From DATFQE01 sp963733845 (GTDB taxonomy: Bacteria; Actinomycetota; Thermoleophilia; Gaiellales; Gaiellaceae), in the NCBI GenBank assembly GCA_963733845.1, contig CAVTEM010000012.1, positions 1 to 64,000 of the forward strand: a DNA stretch of 64,000 bases. Reading direction: 5' to 3'. A model generated the notes under the pieces. The model was not told the origin of the DNA. It made no database searches and worked only from the letters and a program-made list of their open reading frames with translations. Both the position numbers and the translations under genes were made by a program. The stretch's first letter is position 1; the number at the start of each line of letters is the position of its first letter. Shown piece by piece: positions 27,502-34,584 of the stretch.

Positions 27502-28245
27502 TCAGCCCACCGGCTCGAACGAGACGGTCCAGTCGACGTCCACCGTCGCGTTGCCGCTGTCACCGCCGGAGAAGCTCGTCGTCTCGACTGCCCCCGCCCC
27601 GAACTCGACAGCGCGGGCTCGGGCGTCGAACAGGTCCTTCGCGCCGGCCTTGACGTTCGCGAGCTCGACCCGGGTCGGAAGCGCGGCGACCGCACGCGGC
27701 TCGCAGGCGCTGAGGGCCCGCGGCAGGCGGATCTGCAGCCGCAGCTTGGCGAGGGTGATCAGGCCCTTGCGCGGCGCCGAGATGCTGAGCGTGCCGCCGC
27801 CACTCGCCGACCTGCGAGGCGGCGAGCAGCGGGTGCTGTAGGCGATCGGCGTGGGGCAGGCCGCGTTCGTCGAGCGGTCGCTGCGGGTACCTCTCTGGAC
27901 GTAGGTCCCCGAGATGCGGCGGAGCATCGCGCCGAGCACGAGGCTGCCGTCGGCACGCGAGCGCACGAGCACGCGCGTGGGTCGCCGGCTGCGAAACGTG
28001 AAGGTCTCGCTGCCCCGGTAGGTGCGGCGGACCTCGCAGTCCGTCCCTGGGTTGTTCTGGACGTACGACCAGCGCTTCGTGATCTCGCCGCGGACGCTGA
28101 TGTCGAAGAATCCGCGTTGCGGCTCAGCCGCGCTCCCGGCCCCAACCGCGAGCAGCGCACCGAGGCACGCAGCGACGAGTAGGGTGCCCGATGGCCGCAG
28201 CACGGACCGCTGGAACGTATCACTCCAACGGAAGTTTCGGACCAT
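27502..28245 (-). CDS. exported protein of unknown function
   Basis: 247 residues if ATG 28245 is used. A signal segment LLVAACLGALLAVGAGSAA lies 30 residues in, so a GTG at 28203 may be the real start. The mature part is beta-rich with two cysteine-containing loops (DCEVRRTYRGSETFTF, TRCSPPRRS, ACEP) and ends VDVDWTVSFEPV. No family is recognised. It is divergent from trxB; the shared 46-base gap plus the first codon hold a perfect palindrome (28234-28252). Confidence 0.6.
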   Translation of the reverse strand: MVRNFRWSDTFQRSVLRPSGTLLVAACLGALLAVGAGSAAEPQRGFFDISVRGEITKRWSYVQNNPGTDCEVRRTYRGSETFTFRSRRPTRVLVRSRADGSLVLGAMLRRISGTYVQRGTRSDRSTNAACPTPIAYSTRCSPPRRSASGGGTLSISAPRKGLITLAKLRLQIRLPRALSACEPRAVAALPTRVELANVKAGAKDLFDARARAVEFGAGAVETTSFSGGDSGNATVDVDWTVSFEPVG

Positions 28246-28252
28246 CCGAAAC
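28234..28252. promoter_or_regulatory. palindromic operator candidate in the trxB divergent region
   Basis: GTTTCGGA (28234-28241), spacer CCA plus dyad partner TCCGAAAC (28245-28252): an 8-bp perfect dyad with a 3-base spacer, 40 bases before trxB. It overlaps the first codon of the leftward gene if ATG 28245 is its start. Repressor or activator unknown. Confidence 0.45.
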
Positions 28253-28291
28253 GTTGAATATTTTGCAGGGGTACCTACTTTGGAGGTGCGA

Positions 28292-29275
28292 GTGACGGAG
28301 AGCGTGCGCGACGTGATCATCATCGGCGGCGGCCCCGCCGGGTACACGGCCGCGCTCTATGCCGCCCGCTCGAACCTCGACCCGCTCGTGATCGAGGGCT
28401 TCGCCTGGGGCGGCCAGCTGATGATCACGAGCGACGTCGAGAACTACCCGGGCTACCCGGAGGGCGTGCTCGGGCCGGAGATGATGAACGACTTCCGCCG
28501 ACAGGCGGAGCGCTTCGGAGCGGAGTTCCTCACCGACGACGTGACTGCCGTCGACTTCTCCGAGTACCCGTTCCGTATCTCGGTCGACGACGCGGAGTTT
28601 CGCGCCCGGACCGTGATCGTGGCGACGGGCGCCAACGCGCGGCAGCTCGGGCTCGAGTCGGAGCGCTCGCTGCAGGGGCGAGGCGTCTCCTACTGCGCCG
28701 TCTGCGACGCAGCCTTCTTCCGCGAGCGCGAGGTAGTCGTCGTGGGCGGCGGCGACTCGGCGATGGAGGAGGCGATCTTCCTGACCAAGTTCGCCACCAA
28801 GGTGACGCTCGTCCACCGGCGGGACGACTTCCGGGCCTCGCCGATCATGATCGACCGCGCCCGCGCCAACGAGAGGATCGAGTTCCTCACTCCCTACGTG
28901 GTGGACGAGGCGCTCGGCGACGAAGGCAAGCTCACCGGGGTACGGGTCGCGCACATGGAGACCGACGAGACCCGCGAGCTTCCGGCCGACGGCCTCTTCG
29001 TCGCGATCGGGCACGATCCCAACACCAAGCTGTTCGGTGGCCAGCTCGACATGGACGAGGCCGGATACCTGCTCGTGAAGCCCGGCTCGACCGCGACGAA
29101 CGTCGAGGGCGTCTTCGCGGCGGGCGACGTCGTCGACCACACCTACCGTCAGGCGATCACCGCCGCGGGGACGGGCACGATGGCCGCGCTGGACGCGGAG
29201 CGCTGGCTCTCCGACCGCGACGGCCACCCTAAGGTGGCGCTCGCAGCGCCACGGCCCGAAGCCGCCGAAGTCTGA
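28292..29275 (+). CDS. trxB: thioredoxin reductase
   Basis: 327 residues. FAD loop GGGPAGYTAALYAARS at 12-27, redox-active CAVC (C135, C138), NADPH loop VVGGGDSAMEEA, HRRDDFRAS, and the C-terminal FAD motif GVFAAGDVVDHTYRQAITAAGTG (in pieces). It reduces thioredoxin with NADPH; MsrA in this window depends on that pathway. GTG 28292 follows GGAGGT (28282-28287) with a short 4-base gap; GTG 28286 is an in-frame alternative overlapping that site. The C-terminus carries ~15 extra residues. Confidence 0.95.
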   Translation: MTESVRDVIIIGGGPAGYTAALYAARSNLDPLVIEGFAWGGQLMITSDVENYPGYPEGVLGPEMMNDFRRQAERFGAEFLTDDVTAVDFSEYPFRISVDDAEFRARTVIVATGANARQLGLESERSLQGRGVSYCAVCDAAFFREREVVVVGGGDSAMEEAIFLTKFATKVTLVHRRDDFRASPIMIDRARANERIEFLTPYVVDEALGDEGKLTGVRVAHMETDETRELPADGLFVAIGHDPNTKLFGGQLDMDEAGYLLVKPGSTATNVEGVFAAGDVVDHTYRQAITAAGTGTMAALDAERWLSDRDGHPKVALAAPRPEAAEV

Positions 29276-29303
29276 CCACCCTCCTTCTCCGTACCATTCG
29301 GCG

Positions 29304-29762
29304 GTGCCCTACTTCATCTGTCCCAACTGCAAGGACCGGTCGGTCGACTCGGACGGGGTCGAAGGCTTCTCGGAGCAGGGCGTATCCTGCCGCCGCTGCG
29401 GGTTCGGCTTTCTCTTCGAGCTGATGGACGACTACTACCCGGCGCCGACCACGGGCCTGGTCGTCTGCGACGCGACCGGGCGGATCCTCGCCGTTGGCAG
29501 GGGGGTGTTCGAGCTCTCGGGGTACCGCGACGCCGACCTGATGGGCAACGACGTCATGCAAGGGCTCGGTCTCACCGGCTTCGAGAACGACAAGGATCCG
29601 TCGGCGCTGGCGCGCGAGTGGGGCGTGCGCCGGCTGGGCGAGCGCCTGCGGATGCGCACGCGCGGCGGACAGGAGAAGGAGATCACCGCCGACTTCTTCC
29701 CCGCCTACGACACCGACGGCGGACTTCTCGTTGCGCTGACACCGGCGCTCAAGCCCGGCTAG
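29304..29762 (+). CDS. zinc-ribbon plus PAS-like domain protein
   Basis: 152 residues. The N-terminus has a four-cysteine ribbon (CPNCKDRSVDSDG then GVSCRRCGFGF). From residue ~50 a PAS-like fold follows: GLVVCDATGRILAVGRGVFELSGYRDADLMG (in pieces), GNDVMQGLGL, and the end strand ITADFFPAYDTDGGLLVAL. No output domain is attached. It begins 28 bases after trxB and may be a small redox or ligand sensor co-expressed with it; this is inference. GTG 29304 is the start. Confidence 0.6.
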   Translation: MPYFICPNCKDRSVDSDGVEGFSEQGVSCRRCGFGFLFELMDDYYPAPTTGLVVCDATGRILAVGRGVFELSGYRDADLMGNDVMQGLGLTGFENDKDPSALAREWGVRRLGERLRMRTRGGQEKEITADFFPAYDTDGGLLVALTPALKPG

Positions 29763-29777
29763 CTCCCGCTCGGCCAC

Positions 29778-29803
29778 GCCCAGGGTCAGACCCTGGACAT
29801 GGC
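29778..29803. repeat. palindromic repeat, copy 1
   Basis: CCAGGGT-CAG-ACCCTGG (29780-29796) is a perfect 7-bp dyad between convergent genes. The whole 26-base stretch read on the minus strand matches 43854-43878 at nearly every base. Possible terminator or dispersed repeat. Confidence 0.55.
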
Positions 29804-29805
29804 CT

Positions 29806-30501
29806 TCACGGACGCGTGAAGAAGGGCTCGACGTCGACGCGGCTCGAGGGGCAGAGGTCGTTGAGGACGCAGCGCTCGCATGCAGGGCGCCGCGCGTCGC
29901 ACACGCGACGGCCGTGCCAGATCAGCAGGTGCGGGAAGACACCCCAGTACTCGCGCGGGACGAGGCGCATCAGGTCGCGCTCGATCTTGACCGGATCCTC
30001 CTCCCTCGTCAGACCGAGCCGCTGCGCCAGGCGGCGCACGTGCGTGTCGACCACGATCCCCTGCGCCTCCCCGAGCTCGGCGGCGACGACGTTCGCGGTC
30101 TTGCGTGCAACGCCGGGCAGGCGCACGAGCTCGTCGATCGTTCGGGGCACCTCGCCGCCGAAGTCGTCGAGCAGCATCCGCATCGTCCCTCGGAGCGACT
30201 TCGCCTTCTGCCGGAAGAAGCCGGTGGCGAAGATGTCGCGCTCGAGCTCCTCCTGCGGCACGGCGAGGTAGTCCTCGGGCTTGCGGTACTTGACGAACAG
30301 CCGCTCGGTCACGCGGTTGACGTTCACGTCGGTCGTCTGGGCCGAGAGCATCACGGAGACGAGCAGCTCGAGCGGCGATCCGAAGCTGAGCGCGATCGTG
30401 GCGTCGGGGTGCTCGCCGAGCAGGCGCTCGATGATCGGAACGATCCGCGCTCGCTTGGGCCCAACCCGGCGGCGAGCCTCGTGGGCGTAGCTACGCGCCA
30501 C
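29806..30501 (-). CDS. nth: endonuclease III
   Basis: 231 residues. The helix-hairpin-helix LPGVARKTANVV carries the Schiff-base lysine K134, D152 lies in VVDTHVRRLAQRLG, and the C-terminal [4Fe-4S] cluster is C-x6-C-x2-C-x5-C (CDARRPACERCVLNDLC). The enzyme removes oxidised pyrimidines and nicks abasic sites in base-excision repair. GTG 30501 overlaps the end of the upstream metallophosphoesterase by 11 bases, so it appears to be the last gene of the addBA repair unit. Confidence 0.95.
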   Translation of the reverse strand: MARSYAHEARRRVGPKRARIVPIIERLLGEHPDATIALSFGSPLELLVSVMLSAQTTDVNVNRVTERLFVKYRKPEDYLAVPQEELERDIFATGFFRQKAKSLRGTMRMLLDDFGGEVPRTIDELVRLPGVARKTANVVAAELGEAQGIVVDTHVRRLAQRLGLTREEDPVKIERDLMRLVPREYWGVFPHLLIWHGRRVCDARRPACERCVLNDLCPSSRVDVEPFFTRP

Positions 30502-31202
30502 GAAGCTTCTCGAAGTGCTCCGTTGCCTCCTCGGGGCTTGGCGGTTCGAGCAAGGTCTCTGCCGCGTCCTGCGCGTTGGGGTAGCCGGACGCGAGGATCA
30601 ACTCGGCCGCGGACTCGTAGTCGTACTCGGTGCGCCGGAAGTCGACGTCCGGTCCGAGCAACGCCCAGTAGGCGCCGCGGCTCGTTCTCGTGCGGCCAGC
30701 CGACGCTGCCGGGATTGACGAGCCTCGGCGCCGCTGCCGCGCTCGTACTGGACATGGATGTGGCCATAGACCACGACGTCAGCCTCGGCGTCCGCGAGCT
30801 CCTCGGCGACGGCTTCCTCCGGCGTGGCCGGCGTGATGAACGCTTCGTCACTGTGGGGCGTCGCGTGGCAGAAGAGAACCGGCCGAGACCGTCGACCTCG
30901 CGTCGGATCGAGCAGCGGCCAGGCGGCGACGAAGTCCGCACGCTCCGTGCCTAGCCGCTCGACGCACCAGCCGCGCTCTCCTTCGCCGCCGGCAACGACC
31001 TCCCGGTCGCCGTTCCCGCGAATGAACGACCACGTTCGGCTCGAGCGCGCGGAGCGCGTCGAGGCGACTCGGCCGGGAATGGCCCAGCGACGAGATCGCC
31101 GCCGACCAGCACGAGGTCGGGGCGCTCGGCTTCGACGTCGGCGAGCACGGCCTCGAGCGCCGGCAGATTCCCGTGGATGTCGTAGAGCGCCGCGATCTGC
31201 AA
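30491..31202 (-). pseudogene. calcineurin-like metallophosphoesterase, YfcE/MJ0936-type (frameshifted)
   Basis: The N-terminus ALYDIHGNLPALEAVL holds the first metal ligands (DxHG), followed by LVLVGGDLVAGPFPAES. After about 31065 the frame changes at least three times. Recognisable later pieces are RALEPNVVVH, FCHATPHSDEAFITPATPEEAVAEELA (in another frame), YGHIHVQYERG, and a tail RRTEYDYESAAELILASGYP (in another frame) ending FEKLRGA at stop 30491. The joined length (~235 residues) is normal for this family of small phosphodiesterases. It lies 1 base downstream of the addA-like gene. Confidence 0.7.
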
Positions 31203-31203
31203 G

Positions 31204-34200
31204 CTAAGCGGAAGCTAGCGCAGCGGGTGCGGCCTCCCGCGGCGCGCCTGGGAGGCGCGGTCCCGCGCAGACGAGATCGAGGGCAGGACACCCGGCACAG
31301 ACGTGCTCGCTCGGGGTGGGCCGGAAGTCGCCGGCCTGGATTCGCTCGATCGCCGCCGAAAGCTCCGCTTCGAGCTCCGGGATCTCCTCCCGCGAGAACA
31401 CGCGCGAGACGGGCTCGTCGGGCTGCTCCAGGAACTGGTACACGACCTCGGCCTCCTCCACCCCGGTCCGCAGGCACGCGAGCGCGTAGACGAGCCGCTG
31501 CAGGCGGTAGTCCGAGTCGATCACGGCGGCGGGCTCGAGCTCGTCGAGGGCGTTGGTCTTGTAGTCGACGACCAGCGCGCGCGTGCCGTCCGAGTGGAAG
31601 ACGTCGAGGAAGCCGTGCAGCAGCACGCCGTCGTGCAGGAACGTGAAGTGGCGCTCGGGCGCCGCGCCCTGCAGAAGCGCCACGCGGGCGGCGAGCTCCG
31701 AGTCGCAGTACGCGGCCAGGTGTTCGCGGATCCGCTCGACGTTGTCGTCGGTCGCCCCCGGCCAGTCCGCGCGCACCTGCTCCTCGAGGTCGTCGGGGAT
31801 GCGCGGGTCGCCGAGGTCGAGCGCCTCCAACAGCGCGTGCACGGCGCTGCCGAGCTCTGTGGCGCCGAGTCCGTCGACCCCCGGCACGCCTCGGCTCGCG
31901 TCGCGCTCCCGCATCCCGGCGACGCGCTCGGCGTAGTAGCGGTACGAACAGCGCTCGAACAGCGAGAGCGCCGTGAACGACAGGCGCCGCGCGCGGTGCA
32001 GCGGCGGGGCGGGCACGGGCTCGAGCGCCGGCAGCGTCGGCGCGACGAGCGCCGGGCCGACGGGGAGCTCGCCGAACAGCGCCAGCTGACCCTCCTCGAC
32101 CGGCGCCTGGGGTTCGGGATCCGGCGCGGGCTGCGGCTCCGGAGCCGCCCGGTCGACGCGAAGGAGGAAACGGGCGTCGCCGCGCTCGAGCTCGACCGGC
32201 CCCTCGGCGTCGGCCAGATCGCCGCTCGCCTCCAGCCGCTCGAGCACCCACCCCATCGGGGTCGTCCGCTCGCTCTCACGGCCGGGGTCGATCGCGCCGG
32301 AGACGATCAGCCGGTCGATCGCGCGCGTCATGGCGACGTAGTAGAGGCGCAGTCGCTCGGCCTCGTCCTCGCGCTTGCGCTCGGCCCGCACCTGCTCCCA
32401 GTCGAACGCGCCCTTGCGGGCGCTCGTGTACGGATCGGCCACGCGGAAGCCGAAGCGGCCGTCCGAGAGCGCGAGGATCTCGTCCGATGCGGGCGCGGCC
32501 CGGTCCCGGCCCGCGTCGGCGACGATCACGACGTCGAACTCGAGCCCCTTGGCGGAGTGGATCGTCAGCAGGCGGACGGCGTCGGCACCCTCCTCCTCGG
32601 CCACGGCCTCGAGCTCCTTGGCGCCGACGGCCTCCTGCTGCAGGACGAAGCGGACGAAGCCCTCGATGTCGGCGCCTCGCAGCTCCTCGTACGAGCGCGC
32701 GAGGCGCGCGAGCTTGCGCAGGTTCGCGTAGCGGCGCTTGCCGTCCCAGCGCGCGAGCACGGCCAGGTCGTAGTCGTGCGCGGCGACGATCGACTCGCAC
32801 AAGCGCTCGAGCGAGAGTCGCGTCGACGCGGCGACGAGCCGCTCGTAGCGCTGCTTGAACGCAAGCAGCAGGCGCGAGTCCCGCTCGTCGAGGTCCGGCG
32901 GTAGGTCGCGCTCCAGTCCCGAGAAGAGCGGCCTGCGGCTGGCGGCCCGGCGCAGCAGCACGAGCCCGTCGTTGGAGAGGCCGACGAACGGCGAGGCGAG
33001 CACGGCGACGAGTGCCTGGTCGTCGTAGCGGTTGTGCAGGAGCCTCAGGTACGAGAGCAGGTCGACGACCTGCTGCTGGCCGAAGTAGCCGCGACCTGTC
33101 GCCCGATAGGTCGGCAGGCCGAGCCTGCGCAGCTCCTCCTCGTACCACTCGGCGTCCGTCCCGGCCGCGAACAGGAGCACGATCTCGCCCGGCGATGCGG
33201 CCCCGGTGTCGACCAGCTCGCGCACCCGCCTGGCGATGTGCTGCGCCTCCGCGCGGCGCCAGTGCGTGCCGCTGTCGGCGTACGCGCTCTTGTCGGTGAC
33301 GAGCAGTTCGACCGGGTGGCCGAAGACGGGATCCGGGAACTCGCCCGAGGCCGCCAGGGGTTGGAACCCGTCGCCGAACTCGCTGCCGAACAGGTGGTTG
33401 ACCGCGGCGAGCACCTCCGGCCGCGACCGGTAGTTGCGGCTCAGCGCGAGCCCGCCGCCGGCCGCCTCGCGCCGCTCGCGGAAGACCGCCACGTCCGCGT
33501 GGCGGAAGCCGTAGATCGACTGGAACTCGTCCCCGACCGAGAAGACGTCGGCATGCTCGGCCAGTAGGTCGATCAGCTCGCACTGCAGACGATTCGTGTC
33601 CTGGAACTCGTCGACCATGATCGCGCGGAACCGCAACGCTTCCTTCGCGCGGATCGCGTCGTGGTCGCGCAGGAGGTCCCGCGCGAAGAGCTGCAGGTCC
33701 TCGAAGTCGAGCGCGGACTCCCGCGACTTGGCGGCGCCGTACGCCTCCGCGAAGCCGTCGAGGAGCGTCTGAAGCAGATCGCGGTCGTGGGCGGCGAGCT
33801 CGTCGAGTGCCCCCTGCTCGACCGCCTGCCTCGCCTCCTCGTAACTCGCCGCGCGCTCGCCCCGGGCGCGGTGCGGTGAGAGGTCGAGCAGCCGCTCTGG
33901 CAGCGGCTCGCGACCCTCGACGAGCTCGAGCATCCGCGTCGCGTTCGCGCGGGCAAGCTCGGTGGCGTCCCGATCGTCGGCGAGACAGCGCGCCGCCACG
34001 CGCAGTTGCTCCACACGCTCGGCCAGCGGCGGGCGCTCGCCGAGCTCGAGCACGAGCGGCCGCCCCGCCGCGCGCAGCGTCTCGTAGACGCCGATCAGCA
34101 TCCGCCGCAGCCCGTCGGCGCGGTAGGTCGCGAGCAGCCGCAGACGCTCCTCCTCACCGCCGGAGCAGAAGCGCTCGAGTGCCTCGTCGAAGGCCTCGCC

Positions 34201-34584
34201 GCGGATGACCGCCGCCTGGGCCTCGTCCAGCTCGCGGAAGCGCGGGTCGAGGCCGGCCTCGAACGGATACGTCTTGAGTAGCCGGTTGCAGAAGCCGTGG
34301 ATCGTCGAGATCCAGGCGGCGTCGAGCGACCGGGCGAGCTCGAAGCGGCCGCGCTCGCGCAACGCAGCGCGGATCCGCGCCCGCAGCTCCGCCGCCGCGC
34401 GCTTGGTGTAGGTGATGACGAGCACCGAGTCGACGTCGAGCCCCTCGTCGCAGACGGCCCCCGCGAAGCGCTCGACGAGGACGCTCGTCTTGCCGGTGCC
34501 CGCGCCCGCCGACAGAAAGACGTCGCCCGTCGCCGCGATCGCCGCGGCCTGCTCGGGATTGGGAGTCCGGACTGCGGTCGTCAT
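31204..34584 (-). CDS. AddA-like UvrD/REP helicase-nuclease
   Basis: 1126 residues. Superfamily 1A helicase motifs: Walker A SAGAGTGKTSVLVERF (residues ~20-35), Ia VITYTKRAAAELRARI, motif II VDEFQDTNRLQCELIDLL, motif III GDEFQSIYGFRHAD, then LLTIHSAKGLEFDVVIV and YVAMTRA. The C-terminal ~280 residues are a PD-(D/E)XK nuclease (HGFLDVFHSDGTRALVVDYKTNAL) with four cysteines placed as in AddB/Cas4 iron-sulfur nucleases (CSYRYYAERV; CAGCPALDLVC). With the upstream gene it forms an AddAB/AdnAB-type end-resection complex for double-strand break repair. ATG 34584 overlaps the upstream stop by ATGA. Confidence 0.85.
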   Translation of the reverse strand: MTTAVRTPNPEQAAAIAATGDVFLSAGAGTGKTSVLVERFAGAVCDEGLDVDSVLVITYTKRAAAELRARIRAALRERGRFELARSLDAAWISTIHGFCNRLLKTYPFEAGLDPRFRELDEAQAAVIRGEAFDEALERFCSGGEEERLRLLATYRADGLRRMLIGVYETLRAAGRPLVLELGERPPLAERVEQLRVAARCLADDRDATELARANATRMLELVEGREPLPERLLDLSPHRARGERAASYEEARQAVEQGALDELAAHDRDLLQTLLDGFAEAYGAAKSRESALDFEDLQLFARDLLRDHDAIRAKEALRFRAIMVDEFQDTNRLQCELIDLLAEHADVFSVGDEFQSIYGFRHADVAVFRERREAAGGGLALSRNYRSRPEVLAAVNHLFGSEFGDGFQPLAASGEFPDPVFGHPVELLVTDKSAYADSGTHWRRAEAQHIARRVRELVDTGAASPGEIVLLFAAGTDAEWYEEELRRLGLPTYRATGRGYFGQQQVVDLLSYLRLLHNRYDDQALVAVLASPFVGLSNDGLVLLRRAASRRPLFSGLERDLPPDLDERDSRLLLAFKQRYERLVAASTRLSLERLCESIVAAHDYDLAVLARWDGKRRYANLRKLARLARSYEELRGADIEGFVRFVLQQEAVGAKELEAVAEEEGADAVRLLTIHSAKGLEFDVVIVADAGRDRAAPASDEILALSDGRFGFRVADPYTSARKGAFDWEQVRAERKREDEAERLRLYYVAMTRAIDRLIVSGAIDPGRESERTTPMGWVLERLEASGDLADAEGPVELERGDARFLLRVDRAAPEPQPAPDPEPQAPVEEGQLALFGELPVGPALVAPTLPALEPVPAPPLHRARRLSFTALSLFERCSYRYYAERVAGMRERDASRGVPGVDGLGATELGSAVHALLEALDLGDPRIPDDLEEQVRADWPGATDDNVERIREHLAAYCDSELAARVALLQGAAPERHFTFLHDGVLLHGFLDVFHSDGTRALVVDYKTNALDELEPAAVIDSDYRLQRLVYALACLRTGVEEAEVVYQFLEQPDEPVSRVFSREEIPELEAELSAAIERIQAGDFRPTPSEHVCAGCPALDLVCAGPRLPGAPREAAPAALASA

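Noticed and set aside
31303..32904. 533-codon plus-strand frame
   Set aside because: Opposite the helicase motifs of the AddA-like gene.
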